Origin: an uncultured Collinsella sp.
GTDB lineage: Bacteria > Actinomycetota > Coriobacteriia > Coriobacteriales > Coriobacteriaceae
Assembly (NCBI GenBank): GCA_958443265.1
Contig: CAUCKA010000006.1
Location: 1-64,000, forward strand
Direction of reading: 5' to 3'
Length of the DNA: 64,000 nucleotides
Each line of letters opens with the position of its first letter. Positions within the stretch are counted from its first letter, which is position 1. Both the position numbers and the translations under genes were made by a program. Under the pieces are notes generated by a model. That model ran no database searches, was not told the origin of the DNA, and saw only the letters and a program-made list of their open reading frames with translations. Shown piece after piece: positions 16,212-25,590 of this stretch.

Positions 16212-16778
16212 TCACCCAAAAAAGCGCACGCCAAAGGATGTATCCTCGCAGGCGACAATGCGGCGGTCACGCAAAATGGTCCGCACGTAATACCAGTCGC
16301 CCACACAGCCCGACAAATGCAAGCCGGCCGCCAGGTAGCACAGCAGCGGATAGCCCGAGAATGCAAACCCCAGAGCAAACGCTGTCGTCACAACAATCGT
16401 CGGCGCCAGGCAAACTGCCACGTACCGCCGGCGCGAATACACCACGCCCTCGGCGCAGGCATAGATCATCGCCGTCTCGCGATTCGCGCCAAAGGTCACA
16501 TGCGCGCCCGCAGGCGCCAGCAGCTTAAAAAACACACCGTGCACCAGCTCGTGCACGGCGAACGACGCCATTGAGATTGCAGCCAAGCCGACTATCCAGC
16601 CCAAGACCACCGTCCAGCCACCCGCGTCAGCCGCATCCAGATCCGCGGGCCCACCCAGCAGCATAAACACCGGCACCAGGCACACGGCAAATGCGCCAAG
16701 CACGGCCATCCCCCACACAAAGCAGGCGTGCAGGAAATCCTCGTCTTCAAACGCATGTATGTTGGAAATCTCATTCAT
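16212..16778 (-). CDS. DUF3267 membrane protein, putative zinc metalloprotease
   Basis: A 188-residue integral membrane protein with four hydrophobic segments. The HELVHG motif (about residues 77-82) at the end of the second segment is the zinc-binding HExxH signature of DUF3267 proteins, related to site-2-type intramembrane proteases. A second conserved patch (LAPTIVVTTAF and HLSGCVGDWYY) fits the family's third ligand region. Substrate and role are unknown. It is cotranscribed with queH, with a ten-base gap, and is divergent from the methionyl-tRNA synthetase gene. The start is ATG at 16778. Confidence 0.8.
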   Translation of the reverse strand: MNEISNIHAFEDEDFLHACFVWGMAVLGAFAVCLVPVFMLLGGPADLDAADAGGWTVVLGWIVGLAAISMASFAVHELVHGVFFKLLAPAGAHVTFGANRETAMIYACAEGVVYSRRRYVAVCLAPTIVVTTAFALGFAFSGYPLLCYLAAGLHLSGCVGDWYYVRTILRDRRIVACEDTSFGVRFFG

Positions 16779-16910
16779 AGCATCTTAGGATAGCGCCCCT
16801 GCCACGCACCCGCCCGCATGTGCGATAATGTCGAACGATATGCACGAATTGACCACCGCGCCGCCGAGCCCCGCGCCCGGCCGCGCTCTCACCATATGCG
16901 AAGGAGTCCC

Positions 16911-19061
16911 ATGGCATCCAAATACTCCATGAACGACCGTCCCAGCTGGCCTCGCCGCGCCATCGTTACCGCCGGCGAGCCCTACGGCAACAAGGGTCTT
17001 CACTTTGGCCACGTTGGCGGCGTCTTTGTCCCGGCCGACTTCTTTGCCCGCTTCCTGCGCGACCGCCTGGGCCGCGAGAACGTCATCTTCACCTCGGGCA
17101 CCGACTGCTACGGCTCGCCCATCATGGAGAGCTACCGCAAGCTCAAGGAGAACGAGGGCTACGATAAGTCCATTAGCGAGTACGTCGAGTCCAACCACTC
17201 CCGCCAAGCAGCGACCCTCAACAACTACAACATCAGCTGCGATATCTACGGCGGCTCGGGCCTTGAGCCGGCGGCCCAGATCCACAACGAGCTGACCGCC
17301 GAGATTATCGAGCGCCTGCACGAGCAGGGCACCATCTCCAAGCGCTCCACACTGCAGTTCTACGATGCCAAGGCCGGCACGTTCCTCAACGGCCGCCAGG
17401 TGATCGGCCGCTGCCCCATCCAGGGCTGCAAGTCCGAGAAAGCCTACGCCGACGAGTGCGATCTGGGCCACCAGTTTGAGCCCGAGGAGCTCATCGCGCC
17501 CAAGAGCCAGCTCACCGGCGAGGTGCCCGAGTTGCGCCCGGTCGACAACCTCTACTTCGATCTGCCGGCCTACCTCGACTTTATGAAGACCTATACCGCC
17601 AAGCTCGCCCAGAACCCGCAGGTTCGCTCCGTGGTCTCCAAGACCATGGAGGAGTGGCTGCTGCCGGCCCAGCTCTACATCCAGAACAAGTTCCGCGAGG
17701 CCTTCGATGCCGTCGAGGACCAGCTCCCCGAGCACACCGTACTGGAGCCCGAAGGCAACAAGAGCAGCTTTACCGTCACCTTCCCCAGCTGGAAGGAGCG
17801 CGACGACGCCCACGCAGTGCTCGCCAACGGCGGCGTGCGCTTCCGCAGCGGCAAGGCGCTCGTGCCCTTCCGCATCACCGGTAACATCGACTGGGGCGTT
17901 CCGGTGCCCGAGGTCGACGGCGTGAACGACGTCACCTGCTGGTGCTGGCCCGAGAGCCTGTGGGCGCCCATCAGCTATACGCGTACCGTGCTCGCGCGCG
18001 ATGCCAAGGCCGCCGGCGTGACCGAGGGCGTCGCCGCCCAGGATGCCGCCCTCATGGGCGAGCCCGCTGCCGACTCCACGCAGGTGCCCGCGCCCACCTA
18101 CCAGCACAGCTCGCTCGACTGGCGTGACTGGTGGTGCTCTGACGACGCTCAGATTTACCAGTTCATCGGTCAGGACAACATCTACTTCTACTGCATCGCG
18201 CAGACCGCCATGTGGGAGGCCCTGGGCTGGGACCTCACGCAGAGCACCGTCAGCGCCTGCTACCACCTGCTCTACATGGGCAAAAAGGCCAGCTCGTCCT
18301 CACAGACGCCTCCCCCGCCGGCTGATGACCTGCTCAACCACTACACCTGCGAGCAAATGCGCGCGCACTGGCTGTCGCTCGGCCTGTCCGAGAAGCCGGT
18401 AAGCTTTAGCCCTAAGGCATACGACACGCGTGTGACCGGCAAGGACAAGGACGGCAACGAGGTACGCGCCTGCGACGACAAGCGCGTCATCGATCCAGCC
18501 CTTAAGGAGAGTGCGCTGCTGACCGGCGTGTTCAACCGTCTGGCCCGCAGCTGCTTCTACGGCGTCGCCGTCAAGGAAGGCGACGAGAGCCCCTGCCGCA
18601 ACGGCTGCATCCCCGCCGGTGCCGCCTCTGATACCGTGGTCGAAGCCGCCCAACAGGCAGCCCTCGCCTTTGAGCAGGCCATGTACAAGTTCGAGACGCA
18701 CCGCGCGCTTGCCGTGTGCGACGACTACCTGCGCGCCGCCAACAAGCGCTGGAGCGATGCCTCCAAGGCCGCCAACAAGCTCGAGGGCGAGCCGGCCAAC
18801 GCCGCAATGACGCAGGCCCTCGTCGACGCCTTTACCGAGCTGCGCGTGGCGACCGTGCTCATGCACGGCATCGTCCCTGCCGGCTGCGAGCTCATCTGCG
18901 AGTACTTCGACGTTGACCCGGTCGCCTTCTTTAGCTGGGATAACATCTTCGCCTCCACGGATGAGTTTGTGGAGAGCCTGGGCGAGAAGCCCGGCGAGCA
19001 CCGCGTGAAGCCGCTACCCCCGCGCTTCGACTTCTTCAGCAAGCACGAGAGCCAGTACTAG
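16911..19061 (+). CDS. metG: Methionyl-tRNA synthetase-like class I ligase with atypical KMSKS
   Basis: A 716-residue class I aminoacyl-tRNA synthetase resembling MetRS. The HIGH motif is HFGH (31-34), followed by GTDCYGSP. A zinc knuckle CPIQGC ... CDLGHQF lies in the connective peptide (about residues 165-190). The KMSKS loop, however, reads KKASSSSQTPPPP near residue 457, followed by the expected LLNHYTCEQMRAHW. The second lysine of KMSKS, which stabilises the transition state in most MetRS, is missing. It may be the normal lineage variant or a specialised paralogue. No C-terminal tRNA-binding domain is present. The start has AAGGAG upstream. Extended -10 TGTGCGATAAT lies near 16817-16827. 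Confidence 0.82.
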   Translation: MASKYSMNDRPSWPRRAIVTAGEPYGNKGLHFGHVGGVFVPADFFARFLRDRLGRENVIFTSGTDCYGSPIMESYRKLKENEGYDKSISEYVESNHSRQAATLNNYNISCDIYGGSGLEPAAQIHNELTAEIIERLHEQGTISKRSTLQFYDAKAGTFLNGRQVIGRCPIQGCKSEKAYADECDLGHQFEPEELIAPKSQLTGEVPELRPVDNLYFDLPAYLDFMKTYTAKLAQNPQVRSVVSKTMEEWLLPAQLYIQNKFREAFDAVEDQLPEHTVLEPEGNKSSFTVTFPSWKERDDAHAVLANGGVRFRSGKALVPFRITGNIDWGVPVPEVDGVNDVTCWCWPESLWAPISYTRTVLARDAKAAGVTEGVAAQDAALMGEPAADSTQVPAPTYQHSSLDWRDWWCSDDAQIYQFIGQDNIYFYCIAQTAMWEALGWDLTQSTVSACYHLLYMGKKASSSSQTPPPPADDLLNHYTCEQMRAHWLSLGLSEKPVSFSPKAYDTRVTGKDKDGNEVRACDDKRVIDPALKESALLTGVFNRLARSCFYGVAVKEGDESPCRNGCIPAGAASDTVVEAAQQAALAFEQAMYKFETHRALAVCDDYLRAANKRWSDASKAANKLEGEPANAAMTQALVDAFTELRVATVLMHGIVPAGCELICEYFDVDPVAFFSWDNIFASTDEFVESLGEKPGEHRVKPLPPRFDFFSKHESQY

Positions 19062-19110
19062 GCAAACGCAACGCGTCCCAGAATAATCATTTAGGTGGAA
19101 GGAAAGACGG

Positions 19111-20214
19111 ATGTCCAAGCCGCGTCGTCGTAAGCAGAAAAAGCAGGTCAAGGCCGAGCTCAAGCTCAGGCAGTTTGCTGCTACCGAGCTTTCCGACCAG
19201 CTTGCCGCCCTCCCCTGCGCCGCCGACCTTCCGCGCTTTATGGTCGACACGGTCGCCGGCGCCTATGCACCCGCCGATGCTCAGCTCATGATCGAGGGCT
19301 TCGGCGCCGCCGCCACGCGCCCGGTCACGCTGCGCGCCAACACGCTCAAGGCAACCGCCGAGGACATCGCTGCGGCGCTCGATGCCGCCGGCATCGCCCA
19401 CAAACCCGTCACCTGGTACCCAGACGCCTTCATGCTGCCCGAGGCCCAGGTTTCCGACCTGTGGGATCTCGACATCTACCGCGACGGCAAAATCTATCTG
19501 CAGAGTCTGTCGTCCATGATGCCGCCGTTGGTCCTGGGCGCTCAGGCCGGCGAGGACATCCTGGACATGTGCGCAGCCCCTGGCGGCAAGACGACGCAGA
19601 TCGCCGCCCTCACCCAGGGACAGGCGCACCTTACCGCCTGCGAGATGAGCATTCCCCGCGCTGAGAAGCTCGAAGCCAACCTCCACCGCCAAGGTGCCAA
19701 AAACGTGCCCGTCATGCGCATCGACGCACGCGAGCTCGACGAGTTCTTCCGCTTTGACCGCATCCTGCTCGACGCTCCCTGCACCGGCACGGGCACCGTC
19801 ATCAGCGGCAACGAGAAGAGTCTGCGCGGCCTCACCGAGCAGTTGCTGAGCAAGTGCGCCCGCTCGCAGCGCGCGCTTCTGGACCGCGCCATGGGAGCCC
19901 TCAAACCGGGCGGCACGCTCGTCTATTCGACTTGTTCGATCTTGCCGCAGGAAAACGAGGACGCCCTGCAAGAGGCCCTCGACAAGCACATGGATTGCGA
20001 GCTTATCCCCCTCGACGGCACGCCGAGCGAAAGTGAAACGCGCCGTGCTCAGGAAGCTGGCGAAGAGCCACGCATCGAGTGCAACGCCCTCACCGAGGCC
20101 ATCGCCGCCGGCCACGTCTCGTCCGTCGCCAACGGTATGCCCGGCACGCTGACCATTCCGCCTAGCCGCGACTTTGAAGGCTTCTACATTGCCCTGATCC
20201 GAAAACGCAGCTAG
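19111..20214 (+). CDS. RsmB/RsmF-family RNA cytosine-C5 methyltransferase
   Basis: A 367-residue NOL1/NOP2/Sun methyltransferase that adds a methyl group to C5 of cytosine in RNA, most likely 16S rRNA. The SAM site is DMCAAPGGKT, motif IV is DAPCTGTGT and the catalytic cysteine motif is YSTCSI. A basic N-terminus (SKPRRRKQKKQVK) may contact RNA. The usual C-terminal RNA-binding extension of YebU/RsmF is short, ending FEGFYIALIRK. It starts 49 bases after metG on the same strand with GGAAGG upstream, so the two may be cotranscribed. Confidence 0.9.
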   Translation: MSKPRRRKQKKQVKAELKLRQFAATELSDQLAALPCAADLPRFMVDTVAGAYAPADAQLMIEGFGAAATRPVTLRANTLKATAEDIAAALDAAGIAHKPVTWYPDAFMLPEAQVSDLWDLDIYRDGKIYLQSLSSMMPPLVLGAQAGEDILDMCAAPGGKTTQIAALTQGQAHLTACEMSIPRAEKLEANLHRQGAKNVPVMRIDARELDEFFRFDRILLDAPCTGTGTVISGNEKSLRGLTEQLLSKCARSQRALLDRAMGALKPGGTLVYSTCSILPQENEDALQEALDKHMDCELIPLDGTPSESETRRAQEAGEEPRIECNALTEAIAAGHVSSVANGMPGTLTIPPSRDFEGFYIALIRKRS

Positions 20215-20238
20215 CGCACGGATCCAAAACTCAACAAG

Positions 20239-20409
20239 CTATCTCCGTGCGCGTTTGCCCTGCTGGTCGCGATGCTGTTTAAGCATCGTGCGCTCCTTGC
20301 GTTCGGCCCTTTTGCCCTTAATGGCCGTGACCACAAAGTAGATGACCGCGGCGGCTACGATTGCGCCCACGCATAGGCCAATCGAGCCCAACATTGCCGA
20401 AAATTCCAT
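20239..20409 (-). CDS. Small single-span membrane protein, 56 residues
   Basis: A short open frame encodes a protein with one hydrophobic helix (about residues 6-29, SIGLCVGAIVAAAVIYFVV) followed by a strongly basic tail (KGKRAERKERTMLKQHRDQQ). The ATG at 20407-20409 is preceded by AGAGAGGTGACGCGGT, a usable ribosome binding site. The pattern of an outside N-terminus, one span and a basic cytoplasmic tail is plausible for a real small protein. I know no family. It is convergent with the RNA methyltransferase gene and divergent from the next gene. Confidence 0.6.
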   Translation of the reverse strand: MEFSAMLGSIGLCVGAIVAAAVIYFVVTAIKGKRAERKERTMLKQHRDQQGKRARR

Positions 20410-20599
20410 ACCGCGTCACCTCTCTTTTAAACGGGACTTTCAAGATAGCACCTCGATCCCCGCCACCACAGCTCCTTCACGTTCGCCGCCCTTCGGTCTA
20501 ACGGAGGAAGCGGCGGGGAAAAATCAACTCGTCAAACGATTTAGCAAGCACAACGCTGCCGGCACCCTGCCGGCCGTCATCACATAGAATCGAGCCTCC

Positions 20600-21691
20600 A
20601 TGGATACCCTCAACGATCTAAACGAGCGCGTCGACGCCTTCGTCGGCACCAGCTCCTTCGACACGCCTGCCGCGGCAAACGACCAAGCTCCCATCGATGT
20701 GCCCGCCGAGGTTCACGAGGACATCGTCGCCTCGGTCGATTTCTCCGAGGTCGAGCTCGCAGACGAGTTCACCGAGCCCCAGGTAGCCGTCACGCCCAAC
20801 GGCCTGCTCTCTATGGAGCCCCTGCCCATCGACGGGCGTTTGCGCAAGGCGGCCCTCCGCATGCCCGACGAGATCGAGGAGGCCAGCGGCTTCACGCTCT
20901 TCGGCCGCCGCATCAAGTCGCTCATTTACACCACCGATGTCGCGGTTATCCGCAACTCCAACGCCGATGCCGTCTTTGCGGTCTACCCTTTCACGCCGCA
21001 GCCCGCCATTACGCAAGCGCTGCTGACCGTCGCCGAGTGCCCGGTCTTTGTAGGCGTGGGCGGTGGCACCACCACTGGTAAGCGCTCCGTGCAGATGGCA
21101 GCCGTCTCCGAGATGCAGGGCGCGGCGGGCTGCGTGGTCAACTCCCCCGCCACCGCCGAGATGGTCGAGCACATCACCAACATCGCCGACATCCCTGTCA
21201 TAGCCACGGTCGTACGTTGCGACGATGATGCGCATGCCAAAGTGCGCGCCGGAGCCAAGATTCTCAACATCGCCGCCGGCAAAAACACGCCCCAGGTCCT
21301 GCGTGAACTGCGCGAACACTATCCCAACCTGCCGCTCATCGCGCCGGGCGGCAAGACGCCCGAGAGCATCCGTGAAACCATCGCCGCCGGAGCCAACGCC
21401 ATCATCTGGACGCCGCCTTCGGCACAGCAGCTACAGACCGACATGATGCAGCGTTATCGCAAGATGAAGGAAGACGCCACACCCGTCATCTCGCGCGACG
21501 ATGTGCCCATTATCGACCAAGTCGCCGCCGCCGAGGTCAGCCAGGTCGAGAACATGAATCCCGATGTGCCGATTCCCGACGAAGTCATCGAGCGCGTCGC
21601 TTCGATCCACGAGCGCGTCGAGGAGCATCGCGCCAACCGCGGCCTCAAGCCGTCACTGCACGGCTTCTTCTTCCGCGGAAAGAAACGTTAG
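20600..21691 (+). CDS. Conserved TIM-barrel-like protein of unknown function
   Basis: I do not recognise an exact family. The first 70 residues are acidic and variable. From about residue 95 the chain alternates strands and helices in TIM-barrel style: DVAVIRNSNADAVFAVYPF, CPVFVGVGGGTTTGKR, AAGCVVNSPA, IPVIATVV, AKILNIAAGK, LPLIAPGGKTPESI and ANAIIWTPP. The glycine-rich loops resemble phosphate-binding sites of ThiG- or aldolase-like barrels. The C-terminal 80 residues are helical and charged. The start at 20600 has only a weak GAG site upstream. A bidirectional terminator follows at 21704. Related proteins are sometimes labelled only as hydrolase; no reaction can be given. Confidence 0.7.
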   Translation: MDTLNDLNERVDAFVGTSSFDTPAAANDQAPIDVPAEVHEDIVASVDFSEVELADEFTEPQVAVTPNGLLSMEPLPIDGRLRKAALRMPDEIEEASGFTLFGRRIKSLIYTTDVAVIRNSNADAVFAVYPFTPQPAITQALLTVAECPVFVGVGGGTTTGKRSVQMAAVSEMQGAAGCVVNSPATAEMVEHITNIADIPVIATVVRCDDDAHAKVRAGAKILNIAAGKNTPQVLRELREHYPNLPLIAPGGKTPESIRETIAAGANAIIWTPPSAQQLQTDMMQRYRKMKEDATPVISRDDVPIIDQVAAAEVSQVENMNPDVPIPDEVIERVASIHERVEEHRANRGLKPSLHGFFFRGKKR

Positions 21692-21703
21692 CCGCAACAG
21701 CAA

Positions 21704-21740
21704 GGCCCGCCCCACAAACGTGAGGCGGGCCGTTTTCGTT
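21704..21740. terminator. Bidirectional intrinsic terminator
   Basis: GGCCCGCC (21704-21711) pairs with GGCGGGCC (21724-21731) and is followed by GTTTTCGTTT on the plus strand, with A-rich sequence before it for the minus strand. It lies between the convergent TIM-barrel and degV genes and can serve both. Confidence 0.8.
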
Positions 21741-21772
21741 TGAGCAATCATGCGGCGACGTGATGGGGTAAA

Positions 21773-22663
21773 TTAATCCACGCGCTTGTCACCCATAAAG
21801 AAGAGCGCCACCGTACCGGGTCCGGTATGCGAGCCAATCAGAGTACCGATGTTATTGATCTCAATCTTGCCTTTAAGCTGCGGAACCTGTTCCTCAATCA
21901 GCGCCGCAGCCGCCTCGGCATCCTCGCGGCACGCCGAGTGCGACATGATGCACTTACCCGAATAATCCGCACCGTCCTGCACGTGTGCCATCATGGTCTT
22001 AGCCATCTCGGAAATCGCGCGCTTCTTAGTGCGAATCTTCTCACGTGGCGACAGCTTGCCGTCGCAATCGACCGTCATAAGCGGGCAAATCTTAAGCGCC
22101 GTGCCGATGATCGCGCTCGCGGCCGAAATGCGACCGCCGCGCAGGTAGCTCGACAGATCGGTCGAGAAGAACCAGTGGTGCAGGTTGAGTTTATGCTCCT
22201 CGATCCAGGCAGCCGTCTCGTCGAGTGAAGCCCCGCTATCGCGCACGTCGGCGGCATATTCCAGCAACAGGCCAAAGCCCGAAGACGCCGCCAGCGAATC
22301 GATGACGCGCACCTTGCCGCCCCGGGGATAGCGATCCGCGAGCATCTGCGCCGCAACGCAGGCCGATCCATACGTACCCGAAATACCCGACGACAGCGTC
22401 AGATGCAGCACGTCTTTACCCTCGGCAACAAACGGCTCCCAAAACTCCTCGTACTCACCCACGCTCACCTGAGACGTCTTGGGCATGGCGCCCGCGGCAA
22501 TCTGGGCAAAAAACTTGTCCGGCGTAATCGACTGATACAGATCGTCCGTATAGACAACATCGTCAATCTCGTAATGAAAACACACGACGGGGATATTACG
22601 CGACGCAAAGAACTCACGGGTTCGATCGGCGGCAGATTCACAGGTCAGGACAAAATCACTCAT
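21773..22663 (-). CDS. DegV family fatty-acid-binding protein (copy 2)
   Basis: A 296-residue DegV protein with N-terminal FVLTCESAADRT, the TSQVSVGEYEEF loop and HLTLSSGISGTYGSA, all family signatures. YLRGGRISAASAIIGTAL and the late NNIGTLIGSHTGPGTVALFF match the lipid-binding core. It should bind a fatty acid for transfer to an acyl kinase. The start is firm, with AAGGAG seven bases upstream. It stands alone and is divergent from fbp across a 320-base gap. It differs strongly from the copy at 1020-1880. Confidence 0.9.
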   Translation of the reverse strand: MSDFVLTCESAADRTREFFASRNIPVVCFHYEIDDVVYTDDLYQSITPDKFFAQIAAGAMPKTSQVSVGEYEEFWEPFVAEGKDVLHLTLSSGISGTYGSACVAAQMLADRYPRGGKVRVIDSLAASSGFGLLLEYAADVRDSGASLDETAAWIEEHKLNLHHWFFSTDLSSYLRGGRISAASAIIGTALKICPLMTVDCDGKLSPREKIRTKKRAISEMAKTMMAHVQDGADYSGKCIMSHSACREDAEAAAALIEEQVPQLKGKIEINNIGTLIGSHTGPGTVALFFMGDKRVD

Positions 22664-22983
22664 ATGAGGCTCCTTAAGTATTGCTACGCAAATTATCGCA
22701 CAGCAAGCCTAAATACGATACAAATGTCCACTATTTACCAATTCGAACCATTGGCATTGAATATCTTTATCATGAACATCCTCATCCCCGCCATGGGCCA
22801 ACGTGGGCAAAATCACCCGCTTCGTCTCCACTCAACCGCCATATCTACCTCAACTAAATCGATTTACCAAACCGTTCAGCCGACAATTCAGCCGCCGGCG
22901 CAAAATCGAAACAAAGCCGGCGCATACTGGTAAACGCTTGACGCTGTTTTATCAGTTTTACCAACCATATCGGAAGGTGTTTC
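22664..22983. promoter_or_regulatory. AT-rich divergent region between degV and fbp
   Basis: No gene was found in this 320-base gap. Near its right end GGTAAACGCTTGACGC contains a TTGACG box, and TGGTAAAC and GTTTTACCA form an inverted pair around it (about 22929-22967). This would suit an operator overlapping the fbp promoter. A second palindromic piece is AAAATCGAAACAAAGCCGGCG preceded by GCCGGCGCAAAAT. The left end carries the degV ribosome binding site. The promoter assignment is tentative. Confidence 0.4.
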
Positions 22984-24900
22984 ATGGTCGCATTCGATCG
23001 CAATCCGCAAGACTACAAGTATCTGCGCCTGCTGTCGAGACAGTTCCCCACCGAGCAATCCGCGTTTACCGAGATCATTAATCTCTCGGCCATCCTCAAC
23101 CTGCCCAAGGGCACCGAGCACTTTATGAGCGACCTGCATGGCGAATACGAAGCCTTCATGCACATCCTCAACAACTGCTCGGGCGTCGTACGCGAACATG
23201 TCGACGAGATCTTTGGCGACACGCTCACCTTTGACGAAAAGGGCGAGCTGTGCACGCTCATCTACTACCCGCGCGAGAAGATCGAGCTGGTCCGCAGCCG
23301 GCACGAGGACTCGCCCACCTGGTACAAGATCATGCTCGACCAGCTTATTGTGGTTGCCCGCTCGCTTTCGAGCCGCTATACCCGCTCCAAGGTGCGTAAG
23401 GCCATCCCGCGCGATTACGCCTACATCATCGACGAGCTGCTGCACACGCATCCGGATGAGAACAACTACCGCGTGCGTTATCACGAGCGCATTATCGAAT
23501 CCATCTTGGAGACCGCAAGCGCCGACGACTTTATCGAGTCGCTCGCCTCGCTCATCAAGCGCCTCGCCGTCGACCATCTGCACTTGGTGGGCGACATCTT
23601 CGACCGCGGTGGCGGCGCGGCCAAGATTATGGACCGCCTGCTCACCTATCATTCGCTCGACATTCAGTGGGGCAACCACGACCTGCTGTGGATGGGCGCC
23701 GCTGCCGGCGAGCCCGCCTGCGTCGCCACGGTGCTGCGCAACAACCTGCGCTACGACAACTACGAGATTCTCGAAAACGACTATGGCATCTCGCTGCGCG
23801 AGCTTGTCGCCTTCGCCGACGCCACCTATATCGCCGGCGAGCCCATCAGCCCGCTGATCAAAGCCATCAACGTCCTGCTCTTTAAGCTCGAGGGCCAGAT
23901 TATCCAGCGTCACCCGGAGTTCGACATGGCAGACCGCCTGCTGCTCGACAAGGTCGATCACGACGCCGGCACGGTCACCCTCGCCGACGGCAGCGTATGG
24001 CCGCTCACGACCAACGACTTCCCCACCGTCGATCCGACGGACCCCTACACGCTCACGCCCCAGGAGCAACACATCATCGACAAGCTCGTGTCCGAGTTTG
24101 TCACCGCCGATCATCTACATCGCCACATCGATTTCCTCTATACCCACGGCTCCATGTATAAGGTCGCCAACGGCAATCTGCTCTTCCACGGCTGCGTGCC
24201 GCTCAACGAAGACGGCACCTTTAGCAGCATGAACTGCCTGGGTACCTGGCACGCCGGTCGCGATTATTTTGATTTTTGCGACCATATCGCCCGCCGCGCC
24301 TGGCGCGTCGGCGACCGCGATGCCCTCGACTGGATGTGGTACCTGTGGATCGGCTTTAACTCACCCGCCAGCGGACGCGTGGTGCGTACCTTCGAGCGCG
24401 CCTACATTGCCGACAAGAGCACGTGGGTCGAGCCGATGGACCCGTACTATACGCTCACCACGTCCTCGTCCGTTTGCGACGACATCATGCGCGAGTTCGG
24501 CGTTGCCCCCATGGCATGTTCGCCGACCGGCCACATCATCAACGGCCACACACCCGTTAAAACCACCAAAGGCGAGCAGCCCATCCGAGCCGACGGCAAG
24601 CTACTGGTCATCGATGGCGGCTTCTGCCGCGCCTACCACCCCAAGACGGGCATCGCCGGCTACACGCTTATCTCCAGCTCGCGCGGCTGTCGCCTTAAGT
24701 CGCACCAAGCCTTTACCACGGTTGCCGAGGCGCTCACCCGCAACATCGATATCGAAAGCGAGACCAACCGCTTTGACGAGGCTGACCGTCGCCGCATGGT
24801 GAGCGACACCGATACCGGCGCCAAGATCCGCAGCCAAATCCAGGACCTGCGCCAGCTGCTCGATGCATATAGAAACGGTGCTATCGAGGAGCGCGCCTAG
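22984..24900 (+). CDS. fbp: Class III fructose-1,6-bisphosphatase
   Basis: A 638-residue FBPase of the Firmicutes type, which has a calcineurin-like metallophosphatase core. It makes fructose 6-phosphate in gluconeogenesis. The metal motifs are MSDLHGEYEAF, HLVGDIFDRGGGA and WGNHDLLWMG, with later ligands in LFHGCVP and TGHIINGHTPV. Length equals that of known class III enzymes. The ATG at 22984 follows GGAAGGTG. Presence of this enzyme type is normal in Coriobacteriia and anaerobic Firmicutes. It is followed by two GtrA genes on the same strand, the first 78 bases downstream. Confidence 0.95.
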   Translation: MVAFDRNPQDYKYLRLLSRQFPTEQSAFTEIINLSAILNLPKGTEHFMSDLHGEYEAFMHILNNCSGVVREHVDEIFGDTLTFDEKGELCTLIYYPREKIELVRSRHEDSPTWYKIMLDQLIVVARSLSSRYTRSKVRKAIPRDYAYIIDELLHTHPDENNYRVRYHERIIESILETASADDFIESLASLIKRLAVDHLHLVGDIFDRGGGAAKIMDRLLTYHSLDIQWGNHDLLWMGAAAGEPACVATVLRNNLRYDNYEILENDYGISLRELVAFADATYIAGEPISPLIKAINVLLFKLEGQIIQRHPEFDMADRLLLDKVDHDAGTVTLADGSVWPLTTNDFPTVDPTDPYTLTPQEQHIIDKLVSEFVTADHLHRHIDFLYTHGSMYKVANGNLLFHGCVPLNEDGTFSSMNCLGTWHAGRDYFDFCDHIARRAWRVGDRDALDWMWYLWIGFNSPASGRVVRTFERAYIADKSTWVEPMDPYYTLTTSSSVCDDIMREFGVAPMACSPTGHIINGHTPVKTTKGEQPIRADGKLLVIDGGFCRAYHPKTGIAGYTLISSSRGCRLKSHQAFTTVAEALTRNIDIESETNRFDEADRRRMVSDTDTGAKIRSQIQDLRQLLDAYRNGAIEERA

Positions 24901-24978
24901 CCCCGCCCGTGGGGATTGGCTAAACTTGCTGAGTTTGTCATCCCCACGGCGCTGCGGCGCCACCCAAAGGCAGGTACC

Positions 24979-25374
24979 ATGCAAAAGCTCCTTGCGCAGA
25001 TCATGAAGTTTGGCGTCGTCGGCGTCGTCGCCACGGTCATCGACTTTGGCATCATGAATCTGCTCCACTACGGTCTGGGCCTTAACATCCTGATCGCCAA
25101 TACCAGCGGCTTTATCGTCTCGCTCATCTTTAACTACGTCGCGAGCATGAAGTACGTGTTTGCGCACAAGGAGGGCATGAGCCGCCGCCGCGAGTTCATT
25201 ATCTTTGTCGTGCTGTCCGTGATCGGCTTGGCTCTCAATGACGGTATCGTGCTGGCGCTCAACGCCGGTCTGGGGCTCGAGGCCAATATCGCCAAGATTT
25301 GCGCCACCGCGTTGGTCATGGTCTACAACTTTGTAACGCGCAAGATCTTCCTGGAGGGCGAGGAGACTAAGTAG
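24979..25374 (+). CDS. GtrA-family membrane protein (first of a tandem pair)
   Basis: A 131-residue protein with four hydrophobic segments: FGVVGVVATVIDFGIMNLL, ILIANTSGFIVSLIFNYVA, FIIFVVLSVIGLALNDGIV and AKICATALVMVYNFVTRK. This is the GtrA layout. Family members help move lipid-linked sugars across the membrane or modify teichoic and cell-wall glycans. The ATG at 24979 is near AAAGGCAGG; an upstream in-frame start gives a hydrophilic extension lacking similarity. The next gene, at 25591, is a paralogue of nearly the same length, sharing NYVASMKYVF/NYWLSMKYVF and EGMSRRREF/EGMSRKREF. Confidence 0.87.
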   Translation: MQKLLAQIMKFGVVGVVATVIDFGIMNLLHYGLGLNILIANTSGFIVSLIFNYVASMKYVFAHKEGMSRRREFIIFVVLSVIGLALNDGIVLALNAGLGLEANIAKICATALVMVYNFVTRKIFLEGEETK

Positions 25375-25395
25375 CTCGACATCCTTGCGCTACGG

Positions 25396-25439
25396 GGCCC
25401 ACGGACAACGCTCGTCGAGCACGGCGTTGTCCGTGGGCC
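25396..25439 (+). terminator. Strong 16-pair hairpin after the first gtrA
   Basis: GGCCCACGGACAACGC (25396-25411) pairs perfectly with 25424-25439 across a 12-base loop. It lies 20 bases after the gtrA stop. The T-rich tail is weak (TTGCTCGTTT), so termination may be incomplete or the hairpin may protect the 3' end. Confidence 0.6.
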
Positions 25440-25590
25440 TTGCTCGTTTACGGGCAAATTTGTAACGCTCGCGGATTACCTCTTGAATATTTGGCGAGTT
25501 CGTATAGTTCTTGTCAAAGACCTTACGTTTCCCTTTCAAAAGCTCTAAAGTATCCTCTGCTCGATTCGTCAACGCATTGGATGTGATTAC

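Noticed and set aside
16785..18266. A 493-codon open frame on the minus strand opposite metG
   Set aside because: It is a high-GC antisense shadow: Val/Gly/Leu/Ala-rich, with no domain pattern, and it overlaps a conserved synthetase.
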